This document shows positions 35,701-45,067 of a DNA stretch of 64,000 nt, in pieces. The notes beneath the pieces are model-generated. The model ran no database searches. It worked only from the letters and a program-made list of their open reading frames with translations, and was not told the origin of the DNA. The stretch's first letter is position 1. Every line of letters begins with the position of its first letter. Location of the stretch: NCBI GenBank assembly GCA_900079695.1, contig LT599022.1:62001-126000 (forward strand), read 5' to 3'. The translations under genes were made by a program, and so were the position numbers. The stretch is from an uncultured Alphaproteobacteria bacterium (GTDB taxonomy: Bacteria > Pseudomonadota > Alphaproteobacteria > Rhodospirillales > Rhodospirillaceae).

Positions 35701-37089
35701 ATGCAGACCAGCGAAACCCAGGTCGCCGAATTGGTTCGGAAGATTCTCGAAGAGATGCAGGTCGCGCCGCCGAGCACGCGGATCGACGGCGTCTTCGCCA
35801 GCATCGACGAAGCGGTCGAGGCGGCTGTCGCGGCGCAGAAGGCGCTGCTCGCCCTCAGTCTCGAAAAACGCGGCGAAATCATCGAGATGATCCGCGCCCG
35901 GGTGCTCGAGGCGAACGAGCGTCTGTCGCGCCTGGCGGTGAGCGAGACCCACCTCGGCCGCGTCGAGGACAAGATCCGCGAAAACATCCTGTGCTGCAAG
36001 AAGACCCCGGGCATCGAGGACATCCGGCCGATCGCACTCTCCGGCGACAACGGCATGATGCTGCTCGAATATGCCCCGGTGGGGGTGATCGGGGCGCTGA
36101 CCCCGATCACCAACCCGACCGGCACCTTCATCAACAACACCATCGGCATGGTGGCGGCGGGCAACGCGGTGGTGTTCAACTGCCATCCGAGCGCCAAGGA
36201 AACCAGCCGTCAGATGCTGCTGCTGCTGCACAAGGCGATCGTCGACGCGGGCGGGCCGCCCGGCCTCGTCGGCATGGTCGCCGAGCCGACCCTCGAAAGC
36301 GCCAACGCCTTGGTTTCGCATCCGAAGATCAACATGCTGGTGGCGACCGGCGGCAAGGGTGTGGTGGACGTGGTGCTGCGCTCCGGCAAGAAGGCGATCG
36401 GCGCGGGCGCGGGCAATCCGCCCTGCCTCGTCGACGAGACCGCCAACCTCCGCCGCGCGGCGAAGTGCATCGTCAACGGCGCGTCGGTCAACAACAACAT
36501 CTTCTGCATCTGCGAGAAGGAGGTGATCGTCGTCCAGGAGGTCGCCGACGTGCTCGCCAAGTTCATGGAGGAGACCGGCAAGGCCTACCTCCTCTCGCCC
36601 GAGGAGGTGAGGAAGGTCACCGATCTGGTGGTGGTGGACGGCCACATCAACGGCAAGTATATCGGCCGCGACGTTCAGGTGATCCTCAAGGACGCTGGGA
36701 TCGTCGTCGGCGACGAGTACCGCCTCGCGTTCTTCCATGCCGAGAAGGACCATCCGCTGGTGTGGATCGAGCAGATGATGCCGATCCTGCCGATGGTCAC
36801 GGTCAAGAACGTGCAGGAGGGCATCCGCTTCGGCGTCGAGGTGGAGAAGGGCAACCGCCACACCGCGATCATGCACTCCACCAACGTCGACAACCTCACC
36901 GCCTTCGCCCGCGCGGTGCAGACCACGATCTTCGTCAAGAACGCGCCGTGCTACGCCGGCATCGGCCTGGGCGGCGAAGGCCATACCTCGTTCACCATCG
37001 CCGGGCCGACCGGCGAGGGACTCACCTCGGCGCGCACCTTCACCCGTCAGCGCCGCTGCGTGCTGGCGGAGGCGTTCCGGATCATCTGA
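35701..37089 (+). CDS. pduP: CoA-acylating aldehyde dehydrogenase PduP
   Basis: 462 residues, near the 464 of Salmonella PduP. Residues 1-20 (MQTSETQVAELVRKILEEMQ) are the classic encapsulation peptide. The catalytic domain follows: EYAPVGVIGALTPITNPTGTFINN, GAGAGNPPCLVDETANLRRAA and the nucleophile region SVNNNIFCICEKEVIV. It oxidises propionaldehyde or 3-hydroxypropionaldehyde to the acyl-CoA with NAD+ inside the compartment. ATG 35701 is preferred over GTG 35692, since a TGGAG site lies eight bases upstream of it. No PduL phosphotransacylase is encoded nearby to release CoA. Confidence 0.95.
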   Translation: MQTSETQVAELVRKILEEMQVAPPSTRIDGVFASIDEAVEAAVAAQKALLALSLEKRGEIIEMIRARVLEANERLSRLAVSETHLGRVEDKIRENILCCKKTPGIEDIRPIALSGDNGMMLLEYAPVGVIGALTPITNPTGTFINNTIGMVAAGNAVVFNCHPSAKETSRQMLLLLHKAIVDAGGPPGLVGMVAEPTLESANALVSHPKINMLVATGGKGVVDVVLRSGKKAIGAGAGNPPCLVDETANLRRAAKCIVNGASVNNNIFCICEKEVIVVQEVADVLAKFMEETGKAYLLSPEEVRKVTDLVVVDGHINGKYIGRDVQVILKDAGIVVGDEYRLAFFHAEKDHPLVWIEQMMPILPMVTVKNVQEGIRFGVEVEKGNRHTAIMHSTNVDNLTAFARAVQTTIFVKNAPCYAGIGLGGEGHTSFTIAGPTGEGLTSARTFTRQRRCVLAEAFRII

Positions 37090-37098
37090 GGCAGGGCC

Positions 37099-38178
37099 AT
37101 GGAACGGACGATGAAAGCCGCGGTGGTGCGCCGGTTCGGCGCGCCGCTCGCGATCGAGGAGCGCCCGGTACCGGTGCCCGGCCCCGGGCAGGTGCTGGTG
37201 CGGATGCGCGCGTCCGGCGTCTGCCACACCGATCTCCACGCCGCCGACGGCGACTGGCCGGTGAAGCCGCGCCTGCCGCTGATCCCGGGCCATGAAGGCG
37301 TGGGGTTCGTGGAGGAACTCGGCGAAGGGGTGGAGCGCCTCAAGGTCGGCGATTGCGTCGGCATCGCCTGGCTGCATTCGGCCTGCGGCGAGTGCGAGTA
37401 TTGCACCTCGGGGTGGGAAACCCTGTGCAAGTGCCAGACCAACACCGGCTACACCGTCGACGGCACCTTCGCCGAATACGCGCTCGCCGACGCGGATTAC
37501 GCGATTCCGATCCCCGAGGGGTCGAATCCGGTCGAGATCGCGCCGATTCTCTGCGCCGGCGTGACCGTCTACAACGCGCTCAAGCGCACCGAGGCGCGCA
37601 AGGGCGACTGGGTCGCGATCTCCGGCATCGGCGGCCTCGGCCACATGGCGATCCAGTACGCGCGGCTGATGGGCTTCCAGGTCTGCGCGGTCGACATCGA
37701 CGACGAAAAGCTCGCGTTCGCCCAGGAACTGGGCGCGGCGTTCGCGGTCAACGCCCGCAGCGCCGATCCCGGCGAGACGTTGAAGGAGCGGATCGGCGGG
37801 GCGCACGGCGCGCTCGTCACCGCAGCCTCGGTGCGGGCTTACGAACAGGCCTACCGGATGGTGCGGCCGGGCGGTTGCATGGTGATGATCGGGTTGTCCG
37901 ACGGCGAGCTCAAGGTGCCGATCTACGACACCGTGATCAACGCCGTCACCATCCGCGGTTCGGTGGTGGGGTCGCGGCGGGTGATGCGCGAGGCGATGGC
38001 GTTCGCCGCGCACGGCCGGATCAAGGCGGCGGTGCACCGGCGCGCCCTCGAAGACGTCAACGCCATCTTCGAGGAACTGCGCCGGGGCACGGTCGAGGGC
38101 CGTTTCGTCATCGACTTCGGCGGCTCGGACCTCGCCTACGACGCGGAGCGCATTCCGTCGCCGATGCCGTGGGCGTGA
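37099..38178 (+). CDS. zinc-dependent alcohol dehydrogenase (AdhP-like)
   Basis: 359 residues of the medium-chain zinc family: catalytic-zinc residues in GVCHTDLH and PLIPGHEGVG, structural-zinc cysteines in CGECEYCTSGWETLC, and the NAD site SGIGGLGHMAIQYARLMG. It would reduce the aldehyde to 1-propanol or 1,3-propanediol (or the reverse), regenerating NAD+ for PduP. Canonical pdu loci use the iron-type PduQ, so this is a replacement enzyme. No encapsulation peptide is seen at its N terminus. Its C-terminal 20 residues extend slightly past the usual end. It closes the microcompartment operon; ten bases separate it from its neighbour. Confidence 0.92.
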   Translation: MERTMKAAVVRRFGAPLAIEERPVPVPGPGQVLVRMRASGVCHTDLHAADGDWPVKPRLPLIPGHEGVGFVEELGEGVERLKVGDCVGIAWLHSACGECEYCTSGWETLCKCQTNTGYTVDGTFAEYALADADYAIPIPEGSNPVEIAPILCAGVTVYNALKRTEARKGDWVAISGIGGLGHMAIQYARLMGFQVCAVDIDDEKLAFAQELGAAFAVNARSADPGETLKERIGGAHGALVTAASVRAYEQAYRMVRPGGCMVMIGLSDGELKVPIYDTVINAVTIRGSVVGSRRVMREAMAFAAHGRIKAAVHRRALEDVNAIFEELRRGTVEGRFVIDFGGSDLAYDAERIPSPMPWA

Positions 38179-38189
38179 TCCGCCGAAGT

Positions 38190-38363
38190 TCAGTAGCCCA
38201 GGGGGGTGCGGGGAGTGGGGACGGCGCAGCTCATCTGCTGCTCGACCCCCGGAAGGGCCTTGGCGGGGCGGACCGGCGCCTGGGCGGCGAACGCCGTGGA
38301 TGCGACGAAAAACGCAGTCGCGACAAGAGCAAGACCGGCGGACAGGGCACGCGTGCGAGACAT
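38190..38363 (-). CDS. small secreted protein (57 aa)
   Basis: A minus-strand reading frame of 57 residues. The first about 27 form a clear Sec signal peptide (SAGLALVATAFFVASTAFAA). The mature part of about 30 residues is Pro-rich, with one Cys, ending TPRTPLGY. A ribosome site AAAGGTG lies five bases before ATG 38363. Convergent with the alcohol dehydrogenase, from whose stop it is separated by 11 bases. No family is recognised. Its position between the microcompartment and glp operons may be incidental. Confidence 0.62.
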   Translation of the reverse strand: MSRTRALSAGLALVATAFFVASTAFAAQAPVRPAKALPGVEQQMSCAVPTPRTPLGY

Positions 38364-38798
38364 GATTTCACCTTTTCTCTCTAGGGATATTCGTTGGCCC
38401 TAAGGTGGGTCGGGAGATCGGGTAGGTAAAACCAGGAATTTCTGCTTTTATTTTCGATTTCGCCGATGGTCGGAGCCGATTGGACTTTCGGAATAGAGGG
38501 GAAGGAGGTACTCTTGACGTATCGGTTCGTAGAGAGCGCACGAGACACCACGAACCGCGATGGGACATCGACGGCGGTCCGGCTCATGCCGGGCGCCCGG
38601 TCGCGTCTCGTCGAGGGCGGCAACGCCATGGCGCTCCCGGTTTCTTGGTCTCAGGTCTCTCTCGTCTCTCGCGCCCCGGCTGCATCCGTCCCGACACCGT
38701 TCGCGTCCGCGGCGTATCCGCGCGTCCGTTCCCATCCCGTCCGAAACCCCGGGCCGCAAGAGCCCGGAGCGCGCACCGACGCGTAAAGGGAGCGAACC
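38364..38798 (+). promoter_or_regulatory. leader region of glpD
   Basis: About 430 bases between the small minus-strand gene and glpD. The first 150 (38370-38520) are A/T-rich relative to the rest and probably hold promoters for both directions; no -10/-35 pair is convincing. A 106-codon open frame (38466-38786) is present but low-complexity and without a ribosome site. No T-run terminator like the one before glpK was found. Confidence 0.35.
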
Positions 38799-40412
38799 AT
38801 GCGGCAGACTCAGCTCGAAGCACTCAAAACCCAGGACCAGTTCGACATTCTCGTGATCGGCGGCGGCGCCACCGGCTGCGGCATCGCGGCGGACGCCGCG
38901 GCGCGCGGCCTTTCCGTCGCGCTGGTGGAAAAGGGCGATTTCGCCGGCGGCACGTCGAGCCGCAGCACCAAGCTGGTGCACGGCGGCGTGCGCTATCTCG
39001 AAGCCGCGATCAAGCATCTCGACAAGGTGCAGTACCAACTCGTCAAGGAAGGCCTGCACGAGCGTGGCGCATTCCTGCGCAACGCCCCCCACCTCGCGCA
39101 CCGGCTCGCGCTCGTCACCCCGGTCTATTCGTGGTGGGAGCTGCCCTACATCTACATCGGCCTCAAGCTCTACGACATCCTGTCGGGGACGATGAACATC
39201 GGCAAGAGCACGATGATCTCGGCCCGCACCGCCCTCAAGCACTTCCCGACCCTGCGGGCCGAGGGGCTGAAGGGGGCGGTGGTCTACTACGACGGCCAGT
39301 TCAACGACATCCGCATGGCGATGACGCTGATCCTCACCGCGCAGCAGCACGGCGGCGTCGCGGTCAACTACTGCGCGGTGGAAAGCCTCACCAAGGACGG
39401 CGACGGGCGGATCGACGGCGCGGTGATCGAGGACCGCCTCACCGGCGAACGCTTCCCGGTCAAGGCGAAGACCGTGGTCAACGCCTGCGGGCCGTTCGCC
39501 GAGGCGATCCTGCGCATGGACGACCCGGAGGCGAAGCCGATCCTCAAGGGGGCCGAGGGCGTGCACATCATCCTCGACCGCGACAAAATTCCGCTCGACG
39601 TCGGCCTCCTGATTCCGAAGACCGACGACGGTCGCGTGCTGTTCCTGCTGCCGTGGGAGGGCCACATCATCGTCGGCACCACCGACGAGCCCACCGAGAT
39701 CGTCGAGAAGCCGGTCGCGCCGGAGGCGGACGTCGCCTACCTGCTCGACTACGTGCGCCGCTACTTCAAGACCGACGTGACCGAGAAGGACGTCAAGGCG
39801 GCGTGGTGCGGCATCCGCCCGCTGGTGTTCGACCCCAAGGCCAAGGACACCTCGCAGCTCGCCCGCGAGCATGTGCTCTTCGAGAGCAAGTCCGGCCTGA
39901 TCACCATCGCCGGCGGCAAGTGGACGATCTACCGGCTGATGGCCGAGCACACCGTCGACCGGGCGATCCGGGTCGGCAAGCTCAATCCGGCGCGCGCCTG
40001 CGTCACCCACGACATGCGGCTGGTCGGCGGTTGCCATTACGCCGCCGACATGGACAAGGTGCTGGCGACCCGTCACGGCCTGCCCGCCGACGTCGCCGAG
40101 AGCCTGGTGCGCAGCTACGGCGATCAGGTCGGCAAGATTCTCGCGCTGATCACCGAGCACGGCATGGAACGGCTGTCGCCGAACCATCCGTTCCTCGAGG
40201 TCGAGGTGCGGCATGCGGTGCGGGAGGAGCAGGCGGTCCACGCCGCCGACGTGCTGATCCGACGCCTCACCTTCGCCCTCACCGATACCGAGGCGGCGCT
40301 CGCCGCGGTCGATCGGGTGGTGGCGCTGATGGCCGAGGAACTCGGGTGGGACAAGGCGAGACAGGAGGAGGAGCGGGCCGACGCGAAGACCCGCGTCGCG
40401 GCCGGACTCTAA
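38799..40412 (+). CDS. glpD: FAD-dependent glycerol-3-phosphate dehydrogenase
   Basis: 537 residues. The N-terminal FAD-binding Rossmann motif is ILVIGGGATGCGIAADAAARG; DFAGGTSSRSTKLVHGGVRYLE is the diagnostic GlpD block, and ITIAGGKWTIYRLMAEHTVD lies in the C-terminal FAD/substrate region. The enzyme oxidises glycerol-3-phosphate to dihydroxyacetone phosphate at the inner membrane, passing electrons to quinone. The C-terminal about 120 residues are the GlpD cap domain. Strong ribosome site AAAGGGAG. First gene of the glpD-glpP unit. Confidence 0.95.
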   Translation: MRQTQLEALKTQDQFDILVIGGGATGCGIAADAAARGLSVALVEKGDFAGGTSSRSTKLVHGGVRYLEAAIKHLDKVQYQLVKEGLHERGAFLRNAPHLAHRLALVTPVYSWWELPYIYIGLKLYDILSGTMNIGKSTMISARTALKHFPTLRAEGLKGAVVYYDGQFNDIRMAMTLILTAQQHGGVAVNYCAVESLTKDGDGRIDGAVIEDRLTGERFPVKAKTVVNACGPFAEAILRMDDPEAKPILKGAEGVHIILDRDKIPLDVGLLIPKTDDGRVLFLLPWEGHIIVGTTDEPTEIVEKPVAPEADVAYLLDYVRRYFKTDVTEKDVKAAWCGIRPLVFDPKAKDTSQLAREHVLFESKSGLITIAGGKWTIYRLMAEHTVDRAIRVGKLNPARACVTHDMRLVGGCHYAADMDKVLATRHGLPADVAESLVRSYGDQVGKILALITEHGMERLSPNHPFLEVEVRHAVREEQAVHAADVLIRRLTFALTDTEAALAAVDRVVALMAEELGWDKARQEEERADAKTRVAAGL

Positions 40413-40520
40413 ACAATTGCAACCGTCAAGGATGGTTTTATGGGCCGAGCGCGCACATTATCCTGGGACCGGCGTCCGGCGGATCTTCCCGCCGCGCACC
40501 CCATCGAGCGAGGAGAACCC

Positions 40521-41147
40521 ATGCCGACCGGCCAGACCATCCCGATGCCGCCGGAGCGGCGGGCGAAGCTTCACGGCCAGCGCCCGCCGCTCGCAGCCCT
40601 GCTCGCCGACACCAAGATCGTGCCGGCGCTCAGGGATCCCGAAACCCTCGGCCGCGCGCTCACCTCGCGCGGGAGCGTGATCTACATCCTCTGCTGCGAT
40701 CCCGAGAACATCGGCGACATGGTGCGGCGCATCCACGACGCCGGAAAGGTCTCGATCGTCAACATCGATCTGATGAGCGGCTTCGCGCGGGATAAATTCG
40801 CGTTGCGGCACCTCGCCGGACTCGGCGTCGACGGCGTGATCTCCACTCACGTCGAATCGTTGCGGCAGGCCCAGGCGCTCGGGCTCTACGTCATCCAGCG
40901 CACCTTCCTGCTCGACAGCGCGGCGATGAATCACATCTGCAACCAGCTCCGCAACAGCACGGTGGACGCGCTCGAGTTGTTGCCGGCGATGGCGGTGCCG
41001 CGCTTCGTGCCGGTCGCCGCGGCGATCGCGCCGGGGATTCCGCTGTGCGGCGGCGGGCTGATCACGACGATGGCCGAAGCGGTAGAGATTCTCGATCGGG
41101 GGTGTCATGCGATCTCCACCAGCGACCCGCAACTCTGGGTGCCGTAA
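40521..41147 (+). CDS. glpP: glycerol-3-phosphate-responsive antiterminator GlpP
   Basis: 208 residues of the GlpP family: LLADTKIVPALRDPETLGRALTSRGSVIYILCCDPENIGDMV, VNIDLMSGFARDKFALRHLAGLGVDGVISTH, and a glutamine/threonine-rich end GLITTMAEAVEILDRGCHAISTSDPQLW. GlpP binds glycerol-3-phosphate and prevents transcription termination in glp leaders; it is best known from Gram-positive bacteria. ATG 40521 has AGGAGAA upstream; ATG 40440 is in frame but poor. The leader of glpK downstream contains a matching intrinsic terminator, so this gene is probably autoregulating the glycerol genes beside it. Confidence 0.9.
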   Translation: MPTGQTIPMPPERRAKLHGQRPPLAALLADTKIVPALRDPETLGRALTSRGSVIYILCCDPENIGDMVRRIHDAGKVSIVNIDLMSGFARDKFALRHLAGLGVDGVISTHVESLRQAQALGLYVIQRTFLLDSAAMNHICNQLRNSTVDALELLPAMAVPRFVPVAAAIAPGIPLCGGGLITTMAEAVEILDRGCHAISTSDPQLWVP

Positions 41148-41302
41148 GCACGGTTTTCCGGGCTTTTCCGAGTGCCGCGGCAGGGTTTGCGCGGCCCGCC
41201 CGGAAGGGCGGGCGATACCGCCCGCGATGCCGCGAATTCATTTGTTTTCCCGCCGTAAATCCACTACCGTTGGAGGCGTGATACGGATGGCAAGATCCAG
41301 AG

Positions 41303-41352
41303 AAGCCATCTATTGAGGGAGGTTTTTCAGCCTTCTCAATAGATGGCTTTTT
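41303..41352 (+). terminator. leader terminator before glpK, probable GlpP target
   Basis: A perfect 15-base-pair stem (41303-41317 with 41335-41349) with a 17-base loop is followed by a T-run (41348-41352). It lies about 150 bases after glpP and 250 before glpK, where it would end transcription unless overridden. Alternative pairing of the loop (for example 320-322 with 331-333 in the last three digits) is possible. Confidence 0.8.
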
Positions 41353-41603
41353 GCGTCGGGGGACGGAAGCCGCGAAGAGTGCTTTCGCCGCCGCCGCCGG
41401 CGGAGGGCCGCTCACTCGGACGACCGAGACGGGGGCGGGGTTCGCCGCAAGCAAGTGCCCGAACGGGTGGGCGGGGGCGTGGGAACGGAAAACGCGTCCG
41501 TAACGCCCTCCGGTTGAAGGGCACGTTCAAGAACGGCCGGGGCGTCCGGCCGTCGCGCAGGGGCAAGGACTCTCACGAACTCAAAGCAAGCGAGGAGCGC
41601 AAC
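41353..41603 (+). promoter_or_regulatory. long glpK leader after the terminator
   Basis: About 250 bases of G/C-rich leader between the terminator and glpK. No gene is supported: the reading frame that runs into glpK from 41343 lacks a ribosome site and family similarity. No promoter is convincing. It fits a 5' untranslated region controlled by antitermination. Confidence 0.4.
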
Positions 41604-43103
41604 ATGGCTACCTACATTGGTGCAATCGACCAGGGAACCACCAGCACCCGTTTCGTCGTGTTCGACCGCACGGGCCGGATGGTCAGCGTCGCGCAGCACG
41701 AGCATGCGCAGATCTTCCCGAATCCGGGCTGGGTCGAGCACGACCCGGCGGAGATCTGGCGGCGCACCGAGGAGGTGATCGATGAGGCGATGAAGGCGAA
41801 GGGCCTGCGTCCGCGCGATCTCGCCGCGATCGGCATCACCAACCAGCGCGAGACCACCGTGGTGTGGGACAAGCGCTCCGGCTATGCGGTCTATAACGCC
41901 CTGGTGTGGCAGGACACCCGCGTCTCCGACATGGTCGCCAAGCTCGAGGCCGACGTCGGACAGGACCACTACCGCGCCAAGACCGGCCTGCCGGTCAGCA
42001 CCTATTTCTCGGGCCTGAAGCTGCGCTGGGTGCTCGAGAACGTGAAGGGCGCGCGCGAGCAGGCCGAGGCGGGCAACCTGCTGTTCGGCAACATCGACAC
42101 CTTCCTCGTCTGGCACCTCACCGGCGGCACCAAGGGCGGCATCCACATCACCGACGTCACCAACGCCTCCCGCACCCAGCTGATGAACCTCGAGACTCTC
42201 GACTGGGATGACGGCATCCTCGCCGACTTCAACATTCCGAAGCAGATGCTGCCGAAGATCCGCGCGAGCTCCGAGGTCTACGGCGAGGCGGTGTGCGAAG
42301 CGATCAAGGGCGTGCCGATCGCCGGCATTCTCGGCGACCAGCAGGCGGCGCTGTTCGGCCAGGCCTGCTTCAATCCCGGCGAGGCCAAGAACACCTACGG
42401 CACCGGCTCGTTCCTGCTGATGAACACCGGCGAGAAGATCGTGCAGTCGAAGTACGGCCTGCTCACCACGGTCGCCAACAAGATGGGCGACAAGCCCGCG
42501 CAATACGCCCTCGAAGGCGCGATCGCGATCACCGGCGCCCTGGTGCAGTGGCTGCGCGACAACCTCGGCATCATCGAGAAGAGCTCCGACGTCGATGCGC
42601 TCGCCCGCAGCGTCAACGACAACGGCGGCGTCTACTTCGTTCCGGCGTTCTCCGGCCTCTACGCGCCGTATTGGAAGGCCAACGCGCGCGGCGGCATCTC
42701 CGGCCTCACCCGCTTCGCCAACAAGGGGCATCTCGCCCGCGCCGCCCTCGAGGCGACGGCGTTCCAGGTGCGCGAAGTGGTGGATGCGATGGAGAAGGAC
42801 TCCGGCATCGAGCTCGCCAACCTGCGCGCCGACGGCGGCATGGTGGTGAACCAGCTCCTGATGCAGTTCCAGGCGGATATCCTCAAGAAGCCGGTGGTCC
42901 GCCCGCAGGTGCTCGAAACCACCGCCCTCGGCGCGGCCTACGCCGCGGCGCTCGCGGTCGGCTATTTCAAGGACACCAAGGAACTGGTGGCGAACTGGTC
43001 GGAAGATCAGCGGTGGACGCCGATCATGCCGGATGCCGAGCGCGACCGTCTCTATCACTTCTGGAAGAAGGCGGTGGAACGCACCTTCGACTGGATGGAA
43101 TGA
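41604..43103 (+). CDS. glpK: glycerol kinase
   Basis: 499 residues, the standard GlpK length. Motifs: [21 protein letters not shown] (ATP/actin fold), [81 protein letters not shown]. Phosphorylates glycerol to sn-glycerol-3-phosphate, the substrate of GlpD and the ligand of GlpP. ATG 41604 has GAGGAG upstream. The PTS phosphorylation loop of enteric GlpK could not be checked by eye. Confidence 0.96.
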   Translation: MATYIGAIDQGTTSTRFVVFDRTGRMVSVAQHEHAQIFPNPGWVEHDPAEIWRRTEEVIDEAMKAKGLRPRDLAAIGITNQRETTVVWDKRSGYAVYNALVWQDTRVSDMVAKLEADVGQDHYRAKTGLPVSTYFSGLKLRWVLENVKGAREQAEAGNLLFGNIDTFLVWHLTGGTKGGIHITDVTNASRTQLMNLETLDWDDGILADFNIPKQMLPKIRASSEVYGEAVCEAIKGVPIAGILGDQQAALFGQACFNPGEAKNTYGTGSFLLMNTGEKIVQSKYGLLTTVANKMGDKPAQYALEGAIAITGALVQWLRDNLGIIEKSSDVDALARSVNDNGGVYFVPAFSGLYAPYWKANARGGISGLTRFANKGHLARAALEATAFQVREVVDAMEKDSGIELANLRADGGMVVNQLLMQFQADILKKPVVRPQVLETTALGAAYAAALAVGYFKDTKELVANWSEDQRWTPIMPDAERDRLYHFWKKAVERTFDWME

Positions 43104-43157
43104 AATCGGGTTTGGACAACACGCGAAAATGGCTGAGAAAATTCAAGGAGACCTGCC

Positions 43158-43886
43158 ATGACTGGTCCAGTATTCGGTGAGTTGCTCGGGACTCTCGTCC
43201 TTGTCTATCTGGGCGACAGCGTCGTCGCGAACGTGCTGTTGAACAAATCCAAGGGCCAGAATTCCGGGTGGATCGTGATCACCACCGGGTGGGGATTCGC
43301 CGTCGTCTTCGGCATCCTCACCTCGCTCGCCGTCGGCGGCGTCGCCCACATCAACCCGGCGGTGACTCTCGCGCTCGCGGTCGCCACCGGCGACTGGTCG
43401 AACGTCGTGCCGTTCATCGCCATGCAGATGGTCGGCGCCTTCCTCGGCGCGATCCTGGTGTACGTCACCTACCTGCCGCACTGGGCCGAGACCGAGGATC
43501 CCGGCTTCAAGCTCGGCATCTTCTGCACCGGTCCGGCGATCCGCAATCTGCCCTCCAACGCCGTCACCGAGGGCCTCGGCACCATCCTTCTGGTGGTCGC
43601 GGGCATGGCGATCGGTTCCAAGGGCGTCGCCGCGGGTGGCCTGCCGGCCGGCTTCGGTCCGTTCCTCTGGGGCATTCTGGTCTGGGGCATCGGCCTCGCA
43701 CTCGGCGGTCCGACCGGCTATGCGATCAACCCTGCCCGTGACCTCGGGCCGCGCATCGCCCATGCGATCCTGCCGATTCCCGGCAAGGGCGGTTCGGACT
43801 GGGGGTATTCCTGGGTTCCGGTGATCGGTCCGTTCGTCGGCGGTGCGATCGGCGGTCTGATCGTGGCGAACCTCGGGATCCTCTGA
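43158..43886 (+). CDS. glpF: glycerol uptake facilitator (aquaglyceroporin)
   Basis: 242 residues with six membrane segments and both NPA boxes of the MIP family: HINPAVTLALAVATG (first) and YAINPARDLGPRIAH (second). The Asp after the second NPA (NPARD) marks glycerol-selective channels. Passive entry of glycerol, trapped by GlpK encoded 54 bases upstream. Length slightly shorter than the 281 of E. coli GlpF. It is followed by a pair of G/C hairpins before dhaK. Confidence 0.93.
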   Translation: MTGPVFGELLGTLVLVYLGDSVVANVLLNKSKGQNSGWIVITTGWGFAVVFGILTSLAVGGVAHINPAVTLALAVATGDWSNVVPFIAMQMVGAFLGAILVYVTYLPHWAETEDPGFKLGIFCTGPAIRNLPSNAVTEGLGTILLVVAGMAIGSKGVAAGGLPAGFGPFLWGILVWGIGLALGGPTGYAINPARDLGPRIAHAILPIPGKGGSDWGYSWVPVIGPFVGGAIGGLIVANLGIL

Positions 43887-43898
43887 GGCATGCGTCGA

Positions 43899-43922
43899 GG
43901 GGCGCCCGGAGACGGGCGCCCC
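43899..43922 (+). terminator. hairpin after glpF
   Basis: Ten-base perfect stem (43899-43908 with 43913-43922) with a GAGA tetraloop. No T-run. With the next hairpin it probably attenuates transcription into dhaK or protects the 3' end of glpF mRNA. Confidence 0.5.
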
Positions 43923-43929
43923 GCCGTTT

Positions 43930-43960
43930 GCGCGGGCCCTTCGCAGCTTGGGGCCCGCGC
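43930..43960 (+). terminator. second hairpin between glpF and dhaK
   Basis: Ten-base perfect stem (43930-43939 with 43951-43960), loop 11 bases, 29 bases before dhaK. No T-run. Confidence 0.45.
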
Positions 43961-43988
43961 GCCATCCATCTGACAGGAGACGGTTTTC

Positions 43989-44990
43989 ATGAAAAAGCTC
44001 ATCAATTCTCCCGAGGACGTGGTCCGCGAGGCGCTCGAGGGCATCGCGCTCGCGCATCCCAACCACGTGCGGGTCAGCTTCGATCCGTTCTACATCGTCC
44101 GCAAGGACGCGCCGGTGAAGGGTAAGGTCGCGCTGGTCTCGGGCGGCGGCTCCGGCCACGAGCCGATGCACGGCGGCTTCGTCGGGATGGGCATGCTCGA
44201 CGCCGCCTGCCCCGGCCACGTCTTCACCAGCCCGACTCCCGACCAGATGTTCGAGGCGGGCAAGGCCGCCCATTCCGGCGCGGGGGTGCTCCAGATCGTC
44301 AAGAACTACACCGGCGACGTGATGAACTTCGACCTCGCCGCCGACATGCTGAAGGAGGAGGGCATCGCCGTCGAGAGCGTGCTCACCGACGACGACGTGG
44401 CGGTGAAGGACAGTCTCTACACCGCCGGGCGGCGCGGTGTAGGTCTCACCGTTCTGATGGAGAAGATCCTCGGCGCGGCTGCCGAAAAAGGCATGGCGCT
44501 CGCCGATCTGAAGGCGCTCGGCGACAAAATTCGCGCGTCCGGTCGCAGCATGGGTATGGCGCTCACCGCCTGCACCGTGCCGCACGCGGGCAAGCCGTCG
44601 TTCGAACTCGCCGAGAACGAGATGGAAGTCGGTATCGGCATCCACGGCGAGCCGGGCCGCCACCGCATGCCGGTCGCCCCCGCCGACGAAGTCGCGGCGA
44701 TGCTGATGGAACCGGTGCTCACCGACATTCCGTTCAAGTCGGGCGAGGAGATCATCCTCTTCGTCAACGGCATGGGCGGCACGCCGCTGATCGAGCTCTA
44801 CATCGTCTATCGCAAGGCGGCGGAGATCGCCGAGAAGCACGGCCTCAAGGTGGCGCGCTGCCTGGTCGGCAGCTACATCACCAGTCTCGAGATGGCGGGC
44901 TGCTCGGTCACCGCGCTGCGCGCCGACAGCCAGATTCTCGGGCTGTGGGACGCGCCGGTGAACACTCCGGCGCTGCGCTGGGGCGCCTGA
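43989..44990 (+). CDS. dhaK: dihydroxyacetone kinase subunit DhaK
   Basis: 333 residues: [39 protein letters not shown] (substrate pocket), [20 protein letters not shown], and the C-terminal [24 protein letters not shown]. The His that covalently binds dihydroxyacetone lies in the RHRMP context of [12 protein letters not shown] (about residue 222). DhaK binds dihydroxyacetone for phosphorylation by DhaL. Paired with dhaL and dhaM, this marks the PTS-dependent type. Confidence 0.95.
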   Translation: MKKLINSPEDVVREALEGIALAHPNHVRVSFDPFYIVRKDAPVKGKVALVSGGGSGHEPMHGGFVGMGMLDAACPGHVFTSPTPDQMFEAGKAAHSGAGVLQIVKNYTGDVMNFDLAADMLKEEGIAVESVLTDDDVAVKDSLYTAGRRGVGLTVLMEKILGAAAEKGMALADLKALGDKIRASGRSMGMALTACTVPHAGKPSFELAENEMEVGIGIHGEPGRHRMPVAPADEVAAMLMEPVLTDIPFKSGEEIILFVNGMGGTPLIELYIVYRKAAEIAEKHGLKVARCLVGSYITSLEMAGCSVTALRADSQILGLWDAPVNTPALRWGA

Positions 44991-45009
44991 TCCCCATATC
45001 CTTCTTAAG

Positions 45010-45037
45010 GACCCATGCGCGAGCGCGCGCATGGGTC
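45010..45037 (+). promoter_or_regulatory. hairpin between dhaK and dhaL
   Basis: Perfect 12-base stem (45010-45021 with 45026-45037) with an AGCG loop, in the 77-base gap. No T-run, so more likely an mRNA processing or stability element than a terminator. Confidence 0.45.
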
Positions 45038-45067
45038 GGTTCCCAGACAATCGAAGGCAGACATCAG

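Noticed and set aside
38466-38786. 106-codon frame in the glpD leader
   Set aside because: No ribosome site, no domain, unlikely composition; treated as leader.
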